Shown here: positions 7,203-15,859 of the stretch, in pieces
Numbering within the stretch: the first letter of the stretch is position 1
Layout of the letters: every line of letters starts with the position of its first letter
From: DASZVB01 sp035545855
GTDB taxonomy: Bacteria > Myxococcota_A > Polyangia > Polyangiales > Polyangiaceae
Direction of reading: 5' to 3'
NCBI GenBank assembly: GCA_035545855.1
Contig: DASZXK010000147.1
Coordinates: 1 to 64,000 of the forward strand
DNA length: 64,000 nt
The notes under the pieces: model-generated
What the model was told of the DNA's origin: nothing
The model's input: only the letters and a program-made list of their open reading frames with translations
Database searches by the model: none
Program-made: the position numbers and the translations under genes

Positions 7203-10057
7203 CGGAGCAGCCCCTCCGCGTAGCGCTTCACCGCGGGCGAGAGCCGCTCGCTCTTGTCCTTCGAGAGTCCCTCGACGACGCGGCGCCGGAATTCCTCGGC
7301 GCGCGCCTTCTCGTCCGGTGGCGGCACCTTGCCTCCCGTCGCGATCGGTCCGCGGTCGTGCGCCTCCGCGTCGTCGGGAGCATCCGGGGTCTCGCCCTCC
7401 TCGTCCCCGTCGTCGTCCGGGGCCCGCCCGTCGTTCCGGCGCTCCGGCTTCGCCTCCTCGAGGAGCCGCTGAGCCTCGCGCTGGAGCTCGGCCCCGCGCG
7501 CTCCGTGCCCTTCCGAGAGCTCGCGCGCCGCCTGGCGCATCACGTTGCCGGCTCGCTCGAGGCGGTCCTTGATGTCCTTCGGGAGATTCGCTTCCTTGCC
7601 GCTCCCCTCTTCGGCGAGCTTCTCCGCGCGCTCGGCGAGCCCCTGTTCGGCGTCGCCCGCCTGCTTCAGCGCGCTCTGTGCTCGGGCCTCCGCCTCGGCG
7701 CGGCGCTTCTCGGACGCGCGGTGCGCGAAATCCCGGGCCTCGGCGAGGGCCCGCCTCGCGGCGGCGAACTCCCCGCGCAGCGGATCGTCCGGGTCGAGCT
7801 GCTTCTCGGCCTGGTCGAGCGCGGAGAGGCCGCTTCGCGCGCTCTCCTCGGCGTCCTCGAGCGACAGGTCGTCGAGCGCGTGCGCGGACGCGTTCCCGTG
7901 TTCGCGGGCGAGCGCCGCGGCGGCGCGCGGCGTGCCGAATTCCTGCCCTGGAAGCGGAAGGGGGTCGACCGCGCGGCGCACGGAATCCGCGACGCGCTTC
8001 GCCTCCGCGCGTTCGGCCTCGGTCGCTTCCTTTCGGCTCGCCTCGTCGAGCGCGCCCTCGACGCCCCGGAGCGCTCCCTGATGCTCCTCGGAGAGCTCGG
8101 AGACCGCGTCCTCGGCTCGCTTCCACTCCTCGTTCGCGTTCGACGGGGACGGCAGGTTCCCGCCCGAGCCCTTGCCGTGCCCGGCCTCGACGCCTCCGCC
8201 GTGACCGCCGCCTCCCGTGGTGGCGCCGAAGGACGGCACGGGCCGGCGAAGTCGCTCGGCGAGGTGAAGAGCCGCGAGCTCGGCGTGGAAGTAGTCCTTC
8301 GCGCGCTCGGCGTGTCGGATGCGCCCCGCGTCGCCTCGCGCGACGGAGCCCACGTCCTGTCCGAGGGCGCCGAGCTCCTCGAGATGCCCGGAGCCGCGCT
8401 CGATCGCGACGAGCGCGGCGTCGAGACGGGCGACGGCCTCCGAGTTTCCTTCCTTCTCGCGGGCCGCGCGCGCGGCCGAAGCCGCTTCCTCCGCCACGTC
8501 ACCCAGACGCTTGGCGACGTCCTGCGAGTCGTGGGCGCCGGCGGCGCCGATGGCGGCGTCGACGGAGAGGAGCGCTTCCTCGGCGACCCGCGCGCTCTCG
8601 GCATCCTTGCCGCGGCGGAGTCGCTCGAGCTGCCCGTCGAAGAACGCGACCACGCCGGGCGGCACCGAGAGCCCCGAGTACGTGCCCGAGAGCCGCTCCC
8701 CCGCTCGCGTGGCGAGCGCCGAGAGGAGAGCTCTGTCCGACGCCTGGCGCGCCCGCTCGTCGTCGACGTGCTGCATGCGTCCCGCGAGGAGCTCGACCAG
8801 GTCGTCTCGAATGCCGCGGAGCGCGGCGATCCGGAGCGCCTCCGGTTCGCCCACGTCGGGCGGCTCGATGACGATGGGCTCGCTCCGGCTCCATTTCGGG
8901 CCGTCGAGCGGGTCGTTGTCCTTCGCTTCCACGACGAGCGTGACCGGCAGGAACGCGCGCCGGAGGAAGGCGTCGCGTGCCGACACGACTCGCCCGCCGT
9001 GCTCCACGCGGGACTCCCCGTCGAACCGCGAGAGCACGCGACGGTCCTCCCGTGCTCCCGAGCGGAGCACGAGATCCACCTCGCGGAGCCCGTGATCGTC
9101 CTCCGCCGTCCACTGCACGTCGATGCGGTCGACCTGGGCGAGCGAGACGGTCTTCGGCGCGCCCTGGACGCGGACGCGCGGCGACGCGTCCGGCAAGGAC
9201 GAGACCTCCACGGACTCCTCGTCGTCGATTCGCACGTCGCCGAAGCGCGCCGCGACCCGGAGGGAGACGTTCGACGTCACCGTCCACCGCGAGACGAGCC
9301 CGCCCGCGCCGTCGTTCGAGAAGGGCTCTTCTCGCTTGCCGTCCGTGAGGCAGAGCTCGCGTCCCTTGGAGAGCGGCACGCCCCGGAACACGATGAGGGT
9401 CCCCTTCGGCACCTCGACGGAGGTGCCGAGCGCGATCGAGCGCTCCGACTCGCGCGTGTACGCGGGCGGCTGCGCCGAGAGGCGCGGGTAGCCGAGCCAG
9501 CTCATCGGAACCGGAGCCCGTCCGTGTCTCGCCGCGAGCACGTCGAGGCCCTCCACGACGTGCTGGGGCCCGACGACGACCGCGATCGTCGCGAGCGAGA
9601 CGAGCGCGACGGTGAGCGCGCGGAACCGCTCCGCGACTCGCCCGGACGCGGTCCGCACCGCGTCGCTCGTCACCTTCTCGAGGAGCCGGCGGAAGTGCGC
9701 CTCGGCGAGCTCCGGCTCCCCCGCGGACGGATCCTTCGCGGACCGCTCCACGAGACGGAGCGCACGCTGCGCGGAAGCGGAGAGCGCCGGATCCGTCGCG
9801 GAGAGGATCTGGCGCACGGTCCGCTCCACGCTCGCCTCCTCGCGACGTCGGACCACGAAGACGAGTCCTTGCGCGACCAGTGCGAGCGCAAGGAGCAGCG
9901 TCGTCGCGCCGCGAGCGAGCCCCGTGCCGAGGCGCGCGAGGTGCGCCCCTCCCACCAGGACCGCGAGGAACACGGCGAATGCGGCTTGTTCGCGCGCCCG
10001 CCCCGCGCGGGCATTCCAGGCCGTCCGGAGGCGGGCGACGGGGGGCGGCAGCTTCAC
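7199..10057 (-). CDS. Large membrane protein with coiled-coil region, DUF4175-like
   Basis: This 952-residue protein has two or three hydrophobic segments in the first 170 residues (FAVFLAVLVGGAHL, TLLLALALVAQGLVFVV, TVALVSLATIAVVV), then a beta-rich extracytoplasmic part to about residue 450 and a long Glu/Ala/Arg/Lys-rich region with strong coiled-coil character to the C-terminus. The layout resembles DUF4175 proteins, although I cannot confirm the family without a profile search. It is translationally coupled to the peptidase gene downstream. A scaffold role in the envelope is plausible, but no reaction can be assigned. Confidence 0.6.
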   Translation of the reverse strand: MKLPPPVARLRTAWNARAGRAREQAAFAVFLAVLVGGAHLARLGTGLARGATTLLLALALVAQGLVFVVRRREEASVERTVRQILSATDPALSASAQRALRLVERSAKDPSAGEPELAEAHFRRLLEKVTSDAVRTASGRVAERFRALTVALVSLATIAVVVGPQHVVEGLDVLAARHGRAPVPMSWLGYPRLSAQPPAYTRESERSIALGTSVEVPKGTLIVFRGVPLSKGRELCLTDGKREEPFSNDGAGGLVSRWTVTSNVSLRVAARFGDVRIDDEESVEVSSLPDASPRVRVQGAPKTVSLAQVDRIDVQWTAEDDHGLREVDLVLRSGAREDRRVLSRFDGESRVEHGGRVVSARDAFLRRAFLPVTLVVEAKDNDPLDGPKWSRSEPIVIEPPDVGEPEALRIAALRGIRDDLVELLAGRMQHVDDERARQASDRALLSALATRAGERLSGTYSGLSVPPGVVAFFDGQLERLRRGKDAESARVAEEALLSVDAAIGAAGAHDSQDVAKRLGDVAEEAASAARAAREKEGNSEAVARLDAALVAIERGSGHLEELGALGQDVGSVARGDAGRIRHAERAKDYFHAELAALHLAERLRRPVPSFGATTGGGGHGGGVEAGHGKGSGGNLPSPSNANEEWKRAEDAVSELSEEHQGALRGVEGALDEASRKEATEAERAEAKRVADSVRRAVDPLPLPGQEFGTPRAAAALAREHGNASAHALDDLSLEDAEESARSGLSALDQAEKQLDPDDPLRGEFAAARRALAEARDFAHRASEKRRAEAEARAQSALKQAGDAEQGLAERAEKLAEEGSGKEANLPKDIKDRLERAGNVMRQAARELSEGHGARGAELQREAQRLLEEAKPERRNDGRAPDDDGDEEGETPDAPDDAEAHDRGPIATGGKVPPPDEKARAEEFRRRVVEGLSKDKSERLSPAVKRYAEGLLR

Positions 10058-10121
10058 GACATCACGAGCTTAGCGGAGTCGAGAGCGACGGGGGCGCATG
10101 GAAGCCCGCATTTCCGGGTGC

Positions 10122-10127
10122 TACACT
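10122..10127 (+). promoter_or_regulatory. -10-like element GCTACACT before 10140 gene
   Basis: TACACT with an upstream GC lies 12 bases before the ATG at 10140. It matches the GCTANNNT pattern seen before other genes and favours that start over the ATG at 10098, which would lie upstream of transcription. Confidence 0.4.
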
Positions 10128-10139
10128 TTATCTAGGGGA

Positions 10140-10904
10140 ATGGACGAACGGCGTCTGATCCGGCTCCTGCTCTCGTTCGCCGATCCTCGGCTCCGCGTGA
10201 CGTACCTCGAGTCGGAGCTTCTTCGCATGGGCACGCGGGTCGCCGCCCCGCTCCTCGACGCCGTGGCTGGCTCGAGCGAAAACGGAGACGCCGAAGCCCG
10301 GGAAGCGCTGCTCTCCATCGCGATGGTGCTCGCGAACCCGGCGCACCACGCCCTGGTCGACGCGCTCCGCTCGGAGACCGACTCGCAGCGGCTCCTCAGC
10401 CTGGACCGCCTCCTCCGGCGCGCGCCCCCGCCCAGCATCGCCGCGCCGAAGCCGGAAGAGCAGCCCGTACCGGACTACGGCCGCGGCCGCGAGCTCACGC
10501 TCGGCGAGCGGAAAAGCCTCGCCAGGAGGCCGGATCGCCGCGCCTTCGAGAAGCTCTGCCTGGATCCGCACCCGCAGGTCCTCCGGCAACTCCTCGAGAA
10601 CCCCATGATGGTCGAGGAGGACGCGATCCGAATCGCGACGCTCCGGCCCGCGCGGCGCGGCGCGCTCGCCGAGCTCGTGCAGTCGACGCGATGGATGGCG
10701 CGTCCGCGCGTTCGTCTGTCGATCATCCTGAATCCAGGGACCCCTCCGGGAATCGCCCTGCCGCTCGTCGCCCTCTGCAATCGGGAGGAACTCCAGGACG
10801 TTCTCCGGAGCACGGACACGCCCATGGTCCTCCGCGGGACGGCGCAGGAGCTTCTCTCACGGCGCGCCCCGATGCCCGAGGACGAGCGCCGGACCCTCCA
10901 CTGA
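10140..10904 (+). CDS. Helical-repeat (HEAT/leucine-rich variant-like) cytosolic protein
   Basis: The 254-residue product is almost entirely alpha-helical by composition, with repeated Leu-rich helices (RVAAPLLDAVAG, QVLRQLLENPMMVEEDAIRI). The motif of the type DPHPQVLRQLLENP is typical of HEAT or leucine-rich-variant repeats as in DUF2336-like proteins. No signal peptide or membrane segment is present. The role is unknown; such folds usually bind other proteins. An ATG at 10098 would add 14 residues but lies before the likely -10 element. It converges on the small zinc-ribbon gene with a gap of only four bases. Confidence 0.6.
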   Translation: MDERRLIRLLLSFADPRLRVTYLESELLRMGTRVAAPLLDAVAGSSENGDAEAREALLSIAMVLANPAHHALVDALRSETDSQRLLSLDRLLRRAPPPSIAAPKPEEQPVPDYGRGRELTLGERKSLARRPDRRAFEKLCLDPHPQVLRQLLENPMMVEEDAIRIATLRPARRGALAELVQSTRWMARPRVRLSIILNPGTPPGIALPLVALCNREELQDVLRSTDTPMVLRGTAQELLSRRAPMPEDERRTLH

Positions 10905-10908
10905 AGGG

Positions 10909-11169
10909 TCAGCCCTCTTCGTCTTCCGGCTCGAGCGCGAGCGTTCCTCCGACCGCGATCGCGTAGGCGCAGCGCTCACAGAGGGGCGGCTCCTCGTACC
11001 GGACCTCTTCGCCCCGGGTCCACAGGAAGAGCCCGGAACCCGCCGGCGGCCCCTCGATCGGCTCGCCGCAGGCGTCGCAGCGAACCGTGGCTTTCTGGTC
11101 GTCTTCCGCGGTGTCCGCCGTCGGGGCGGAGATCGGGCCACCATCGACGTAACGGCGGAGGGGCTGCAC
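10909..11169 (-). CDS. Small putative zinc-ribbon protein
   Basis: This 86-residue protein contains two CxxC knuckles (RCDACGEPIEG and LCERCAYAI) separated by about 30 residues, a spacing that suits a zinc ribbon. The C-terminus is strongly acidic (LEPEDEEG). There is no signal peptide. The family is not recognised; short zinc ribbons of this sort often bind nucleic acid or act as protein adaptors. It is divergent from the etf operon, with 190 bases between the two starts. Confidence 0.55.
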   Translation of the reverse strand: MQPLRRYVDGGPISAPTADTAEDDQKATVRCDACGEPIEGPPAGSGLFLWTRGEEVRYEEPPLCERCAYAIAVGGTLALEPEDEEG

Positions 11170-11285
11170 GCCGTGGAGTATATCGAGTCGCCCGCTCGGA
11201 TCGAGGCTCGGCGCACATCGCTAACGCCCGGGACGGACTGCACAAACGTGCGCCATCACTCGCGATTTTGACGCACGGCGTCGTC

Positions 11286-11314
11286 TTGACAGTGGGGGGG
11301 CACCTCGCTATGAG
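11286..11314 (+). promoter_or_regulatory. Sigma70-type promoter of the etf operon
   Basis: TTGACA at 11286-11291 and TATGAG at 11309-11314 are separated by 17 bases, close to the housekeeping consensus. The predicted transcript starts about 40 bases before the GTG of etfB. The first 11 bases (TTGACAGTGGG) are repeated before tRNA-Val. Confidence 0.7.
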
Positions 11315-11361
11315 GCGGCACCCCAATTGGCCCTCAATTGGCGTCGAGAAAGGTCCTGAAC

Positions 11362-12114
11362 GTGAAGATTCTGTGCACGGCAAAGCGTGTTCCGGATCCC
11401 GAGATCAAGCTCCGCGTCGCGGGCGATGGTTCGGGGTACGTCAAAGACGGCGTGAAGTGGGTCGTGAACCCCTTCGACGAGATCGCGGTCGAGGAAAGCC
11501 TCCGTCTGAAGGAGAAGCACGGCGGTGAAGTCGTCGTCGTCTCCATCGGGCCGGCCGACGCCGCGCAGCAGGTTCGTCAGTGTCTCGCGATGGGCGCCGA
11601 CCGTGGCGTTCTCGTGAAGGCCGACGGCGAGGTCGATTCGGACGCGGCAGCCCGCGCCATCGTGAAGATCATCCAGGAAGAGAAGCCCGACCTCGTGATC
11701 ATGGGCAAGCAGGCGGTCGACTACGACTCGAGCCAGGCCGCGGCGATCGCCGCCGAGCTCCTCGGCTGGGGTCAGGCCGCGTACGCCTCGAAGGTCGTCG
11801 TCGCGGACGACGGCAAGAGCGTCCGCGTGACGCGCGAGGTGGACGGCGGTCTCGAGACGGTCGACGTCGTGCTGCCGGGCATCGTGACGGCGGACCTCCG
11901 CCTGAACGAGCCGCGCTACGCGTCGCTCCCGAGCATCATGAAGGCCAAGAAGAAGCCCCTGAAGGAGACGACGTTCGCCGAGCTCGGCGTGGATGCCGCC
12001 CCGAAGGTCAAGTCGCTGAAGATCGCGGAGCCGCCGGCGCGGAAGGCCGGTCAGCTGGTTCCCGACGTGCCCACCCTCGTGAAGAAGCTTCACGACGAAG
12101 CCAAGGTCATCTGA
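11362..12114 (+). CDS. etfB: Electron transfer flavoprotein beta subunit
   Basis: The 250-residue protein begins MKILCTAKRVPDPEIKL, the usual EtfB N-terminus, and continues with the AMP-binding fold (DLVIMGKQAVDYDSSQ and the ELLGWGQ region). With EtfA it forms the FAD-containing heterodimer that takes electrons from acyl-CoA and related dehydrogenases. The GTG at 11362 is preceded by GAAAGG at suitable distance; a TTG at 11338 is possible but gives a non-homologous extension. It is the first gene of the etfB-etfA-ETF:QO unit. Confidence 0.95.
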   Translation: MKILCTAKRVPDPEIKLRVAGDGSGYVKDGVKWVVNPFDEIAVEESLRLKEKHGGEVVVVSIGPADAAQQVRQCLAMGADRGVLVKADGEVDSDAAARAIVKIIQEEKPDLVIMGKQAVDYDSSQAAAIAAELLGWGQAAYASKVVVADDGKSVRVTREVDGGLETVDVVLPGIVTADLRLNEPRYASLPSIMKAKKKPLKETTFAELGVDAAPKVKSLKIAEPPARKAGQLVPDVPTLVKKLHDEAKVI

Positions 12115-12127
12115 GGAGTACCGGAAG

Positions 12128-13108
12128 ATGTCTAAGAACGTTCTGGTCGTTATCGAGCTCAAGGGTGGCGCGGTCCGGAAGACCTCGCTCCCCGCGGTGA
12201 CCTTCGCGAAGCAGGCCGCGCAGAAGCTGGGCGGGCAGGTGCACGCCCTCGTCTGCGGGGACAACGTCTCGGCCGCTGCGGAAGAGATGAAGAAGTACGG
12301 AGTCGCGGTCGTGTGGGCCGCGAACTCCCCCGCCCTGAAGAACTACCTCCCGGACGCGTTCGCGAAGGCGACGCTCAAGGCGGCGGAAGCGGCGGGCGCG
12401 GGCGTGATCTGCGCGTCCGCGACGGCGCAGGGTCGCGACTACCTCCCGCGCGTGGCGGCGAGCCTCGGCGCGGGCATGGCGAGCGACATCATCGGCGTCG
12501 AGGACATCGGCGGAAAGATGGCGTTCAAGCGGCCGATGTTCGCCGGCAACCTCCACCAGTGGGTGGAAGTGACGACGGAGAAGAAGGTCGTCAGCGTCCG
12601 TCCGACGGACTTCGAAGGTGCGGCGGCGGGCGCGCCGAGCGGCGAGGTGAAGAGCCTCGACGTCGGCATCGACGCGGGCGCGCTCAAGACGAAGTTCGTG
12701 GAGTTCGCCGAGGTGAAGAGCGAGCGCCCGGAGCTCACGGACGCGCGCATCGTCATCTCCGGCGGCCGCGGGACCAAGGGCCCCGAGGGCTACAAGGAGA
12801 CGGTGGAGGTCCTCGCGGACGCGCTCGGCGCGGCCGTCGGCGCGACGCGCGCCATCGTGGACGCGGGCTGGGTGCCGAACGATTGGCAGGTCGGCCAGAC
12901 CGGCAAGGTCGTCGCCCCCGAGCTCTACATCGGCCTCGGCCTCTCGGGCGCCATCCAGCACATCGCCGGCATGGCAGGCTCGAAGGTCATCGTCGCGGTG
13001 AACAAGGACCCGGACGCCCCGATCTTCAAGATCGCGGACTACGGTCTCGTGGCCGACCTCTTCAAGGTCGTCCCGGAGCTCATCGCCGAGATCAAGAAAG
13101 TCCAGTAA
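12128..13108 (+). CDS. etfA: Electron transfer flavoprotein alpha subunit
   Basis: The 326-residue product has the EtfA N-terminal domain and the C-terminal FAD-binding domain: VISGGRGTKGPEG, the WQVGQTGKVVAPELYIGLG segment and SGAIQHIAGM, followed by VNKDPDAPIFKIADYGLVAD. It partners EtfB in electron transfer to the quinone pool. A strong GAGGAG ribosome site at 12114-12120 serves the ATG, 13 bases after the etfB stop. Length and motif order are normal. Confidence 0.97.
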   Translation: MSKNVLVVIELKGGAVRKTSLPAVTFAKQAAQKLGGQVHALVCGDNVSAAAEEMKKYGVAVVWAANSPALKNYLPDAFAKATLKAAEAAGAGVICASATAQGRDYLPRVAASLGAGMASDIIGVEDIGGKMAFKRPMFAGNLHQWVEVTTEKKVVSVRPTDFEGAAAGAPSGEVKSLDVGIDAGALKTKFVEFAEVKSERPELTDARIVISGGRGTKGPEGYKETVEVLADALGAAVGATRAIVDAGWVPNDWQVGQTGKVVAPELYIGLGLSGAIQHIAGMAGSKVIVAVNKDPDAPIFKIADYGLVADLFKVVPELIAEIKKVQ

Positions 13109-13230
13109 GCGCCCGGACGCAGCTCGAAGACGCCCGTCGCGCTCTCGCAAAAATGCAGGGCCGGCGGGCGTCGCTGCGAGTGGCACCCCCCGAGTTCTTC
13201 CCCCAGATCGTCAGACAAAAGGATCACCCC

Positions 13231-15099
13231 ATGCTGTGGATCGCGTTTTTTGGTCTCCTCGGCGTCGTCGCTTTCGCCGCCACCGGACTCGGTCTCCTCG
13301 CCGGCGACCCTCACGCGGCGCCCAGGCGTCACGTGAAGCTGGTTCGCCCGAAGGACTACAACGAGGAAGCGAAGGACGACGGCACCGAGCGCGAGGTGAT
13401 GGAGGTCGACGCGGTGTTCGTCGGCGGCGGTCCCGCGGGTCTCGCCGGCGCGTATCACCTCATGCAGCTCTGCAAGAAGCACGACGAGGCGATCGAGAAG
13501 GGCGAGAAGAAGGGCGACAAGCTCGGCGAAGTCCAGATCTGCGTCCTCGAGAAGTGCTCGGAGATCGGCGCGATGGGCATCTCGGGCCTCGTGCTCGACC
13601 CGAAGGCGCTGAAGGAGCTCATCCCGGATTTCGAGGCGAAGGGCGCCCCGCTCGACTGCAAGGTCGAGAAGGAGAGCATGCACTTCCTCCTCTCGCCGAC
13701 GCTCTCGGCACCGTCGCCGATCATGCCGCTCCCGCTCCAGGACCACGGCCTCTACATCGCGAGCCTCTCGAAGCTCGTCCGATGGATGGCCGGCCTCTGC
13801 GAGGCGGAGGGCGTGATGATGTTCCCGGGCTTCGCGGGAGCCTACATGATGTACGACGGGGACAAGGTCGTCGGCGTCCAGACGGGGGACAAGGGCATCG
13901 GGCACGACGGGGAGAAGAAGCGCAGCTTCGAGCCCGGGGTGCAGATGAAGGCGAAGGTCACGGTCCTCACGGAGGGAACCCGCGGCAGCCTCACTCGCGA
14001 CGTGACGCGGAAGCTCAAGCTCGACGCGGGCAAGAATCCGAACAGCTACTGCCTCGGCGTGAAGGAGATCATCGAGGTACCCGCGGGCCAGGTCCCGGCG
14101 GGCGAAGTCATGCTGACGGCCGGCTGGCCCCTCGGCGACAAGACCTACGGCGGCTCCTTCATGTACTCGATGAAGGACAACCTCGTCGCGCTCGGCCTCA
14201 TGGTGGGCCTCGACTACGCGGACCCGAACACGGATCCGCAGGTGCTGCTGCAGCGCATGAAGATGCACCCCCAGTTCCAGAAGTACCTGAAGGGCGGGAA
14301 GGTCATCCAGTACGGCGCGAAGACGGTCCCGCTCGGCGGCTACTACGCGATGCCGAAGGCGTACGCGGACGGCCTCCTCCTCGCGGGAGACTCGGCCGGC
14401 CTCGTGAACGCGGAGCGGCTGAAGGGCGTCCACCTCGCCATCAAGAGCGGCATGCTCGCGGCGGAGACGGTCTTCGAGGCGATGATCGCGAAGGACTCCT
14501 CCGAGAAGACGCTCTCCTCGTACGAGAAGAAGCTGAAGAGCTCCTGGATCGAGGAGGAGATGTACAAGGCGCGGGATTTCCACGCGAACTTCCACGACGG
14601 TCTCGCCGTCGCGCTCATCAAGAACGGCCCCGCCGGCACCCCGGTGATCGGTCCGATCCTCGGCCCGCTCCTCGGCTCGAAATCGCGCACGCCCGTTCCG
14701 AACGACTTCGAGACGAAGCGGACGCTCTCCGAGGTCGGCGGTCTGAAGAACATCAAGGAAGGCATTCCGTACGACGGGAAGCTCTTCATGGACAAGCTCT
14801 CGGACGTCTACCTCGCGGGCTCGAAGGGCGAGGAAGATCAGCCCTCACACCTCCAGGTGTTGAACCGGGACGTCTGCTCGACCGAGTGCGCGGACCTCTA
14901 CGGCAACCCCTGCACGCGCGCCTGCCCCGCGAACGTCTACGAAATGGTCGAGGACGAGTCGAAGCCCGGGCGGAAGAAGCTCCACCTGAACCCGACGAAC
15001 TGCGTGCACTGCAAGACGTGCGACCTCATCGACCCGTACATCAACATCCGGTGGGTCGTGCCGGAAGGCGGCGACGGTCCGAACTACTCGCAGATGTGA
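13231..15099 (+). CDS. Electron transfer flavoprotein:ubiquinone oxidoreductase
   Basis: This 622-residue flavoprotein moves electrons from reduced EtfAB to quinone. It starts with a hydrophobic helix (MLWIAFFGLLGVVAFAATGL) that is an added membrane anchor relative to many ETF-QO proteins. The FAD dinucleotide site is AVFVGGGPAGLAGAYHL near residue 56, and the C-terminal domain carries the 4Fe-4S cysteines in CTRACPANVYE and NCVHCKTCDLIDP. The ATG has AAAGGA about nine bases upstream. It closes the etf operon, and a strong terminator follows. This trio supports fatty acid or amino acid beta-oxidation. Confidence 0.95.
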   Translation: MLWIAFFGLLGVVAFAATGLGLLAGDPHAAPRRHVKLVRPKDYNEEAKDDGTEREVMEVDAVFVGGGPAGLAGAYHLMQLCKKHDEAIEKGEKKGDKLGEVQICVLEKCSEIGAMGISGLVLDPKALKELIPDFEAKGAPLDCKVEKESMHFLLSPTLSAPSPIMPLPLQDHGLYIASLSKLVRWMAGLCEAEGVMMFPGFAGAYMMYDGDKVVGVQTGDKGIGHDGEKKRSFEPGVQMKAKVTVLTEGTRGSLTRDVTRKLKLDAGKNPNSYCLGVKEIIEVPAGQVPAGEVMLTAGWPLGDKTYGGSFMYSMKDNLVALGLMVGLDYADPNTDPQVLLQRMKMHPQFQKYLKGGKVIQYGAKTVPLGGYYAMPKAYADGLLLAGDSAGLVNAERLKGVHLAIKSGMLAAETVFEAMIAKDSSEKTLSSYEKKLKSSWIEEEMYKARDFHANFHDGLAVALIKNGPAGTPVIGPILGPLLGSKSRTPVPNDFETKRTLSEVGGLKNIKEGIPYDGKLFMDKLSDVYLAGSKGEEDQPSHLQVLNRDVCSTECADLYGNPCTRACPANVYEMVEDESKPGRKKLHLNPTNCVHCKTCDLIDPYINIRWVVPEGGDGPNYSQM

Positions 15100-15127
15100 G
15101 ACGGTCGCTCGAAGGAGCGACGCCGAG

Positions 15128-15164
15128 ACGGCCGGTTCCGAAAGGAGCCGGCCGTTTTCGTTTT
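15128..15164 (+). terminator. Intrinsic terminator after the etf operon
   Basis: A 12-bp stem (ACGGCCGGTTCC at 15128-15139 against GGAGCCGGCCGT at 15144-15155, one G-T pair) closes a GAAA tetraloop and runs into TTTTCGTTTT. It starts 29 bases after the ETF-QO stop codon. Confidence 0.9.
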
Positions 15165-15186
15165 CGGGCAAGTCGGGCGCCTGCGA

Positions 15187-15566
15187 TCAGATGCGCTCGA
15201 TGTTCACCATCGAATCGATCGCCCGGAGGTCCTCCGGGTCGGACGTGAGCACCGGGAATTCCCTCTCGCGCGCGAGAAAGACGACGTGGGCGTCCACGAC
15301 GTCCCTGGCGCCGGAGTGAGCGAGCATCCGGCCGAGCACGCGTGCGACGGAGTGACGGAGGTCCACCACTTCCGTGTGCTTCAGCAGGTAAGCGACCGGG
15401 ACCTGCCGCGCTACCCCCCTCGCCACGCCCGTGCGACGACCGCCGCGGACGTCACCAGCGGCGTGCGGGCTTCGAAGAGGATCCGCATGAGCGCCACCAT
15501 GGTCCGGTTTCCCCGCTCCGCGGCGATGAAGGCTCCCGTATCGAGGACCAGTCCGCGCCGGCTCAC
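15187..15566 (-). pseudogene. PIN-domain VapC-like toxin, frameshifted
   Basis: The gene begins at GTG 15566, overlapping the antitoxin stop (GTGA). The first frame gives VSRRGLVLDTGAFIAAERGN, with the first PIN acidic residue, and continues to ARAWRGG before a stop. The remaining PIN domain (DVVDAHVVFLA, LTSDPEDLRAI) is in the next frame down to 15187. The break lies in a run of six G on the coding strand (15414-15419); seven G would restore one continuous 126-residue PIN ribonuclease with WRGG joined to VARQV. It is either a real inactivating mutation, a homopolymer sequencing error, or a slippage site. An intact version would be a ribonuclease toxin. Confidence 0.8.
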
Positions 15567-15811
15567 GCGACGCCCTTGCGACGCCTCGTGCCGGTGACGC
15601 GTTCGTGGATCGCCTCGGCGCGCTTCACGTCCGCCGACGTCGGCTTCACCTTGGCGCAGAATTCCTCCCACTGCCGCTCGAGGTTTTCGTCGTCGAGGTG
15701 CTCCTCGATGAGCGCCGTGACCCAGGCGGAAACGGGAGCGCCTCGCGCGGCCTTCTTGATCCGGCTCGCCGTTTCTTCCGGAACGCTCAGCGTGATGCGA
15801 CGGATGCTCAT
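15563..15811 (-). CDS. VapB-like ribbon-helix-helix antitoxin
   Basis: This 82-residue protein starts MSIRRITLSVPEETASRIKK, a ribbon-helix-helix DNA-binding N-terminus, followed by a charged C-terminal arm (EEFCAKVKPTSADVKRAEAI) that would wrap the toxin. Such antitoxins neutralise the PIN toxin and repress their own operon. The ATG at 15811 fits the RHH start; an upstream TTG at 15829 adds a non-homologous hexapeptide. The bases just upstream are AT rich and repetitive (TTATGCTTATGTTATG), suggesting a -10 or operator directly at the start. The partner toxin gene is frameshifted, so the module may be decaying. Confidence 0.8.
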   Translation of the reverse strand: MSIRRITLSVPEETASRIKKAARGAPVSAWVTALIEEHLDDENLERQWEEFCAKVKPTSADVKRAEAIHERVTGTRRRKGVA

Positions 15812-15859
15812 AACATAAGCATAACACAAGGCGTCCGGGCGAGGCGCGGAGCGTCGGAT

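Noticed and set aside
7127..10135. 1002-codon forward frame
   Set aside because: Antisense to the membrane coiled-coil gene with a random Arg/Glu-rich composition; long frames are expected in GC-rich DNA.
10904..10914. Possible terminator between convergent genes
   Set aside because: The stem is only four bases and the gap is four bases; not enough support.
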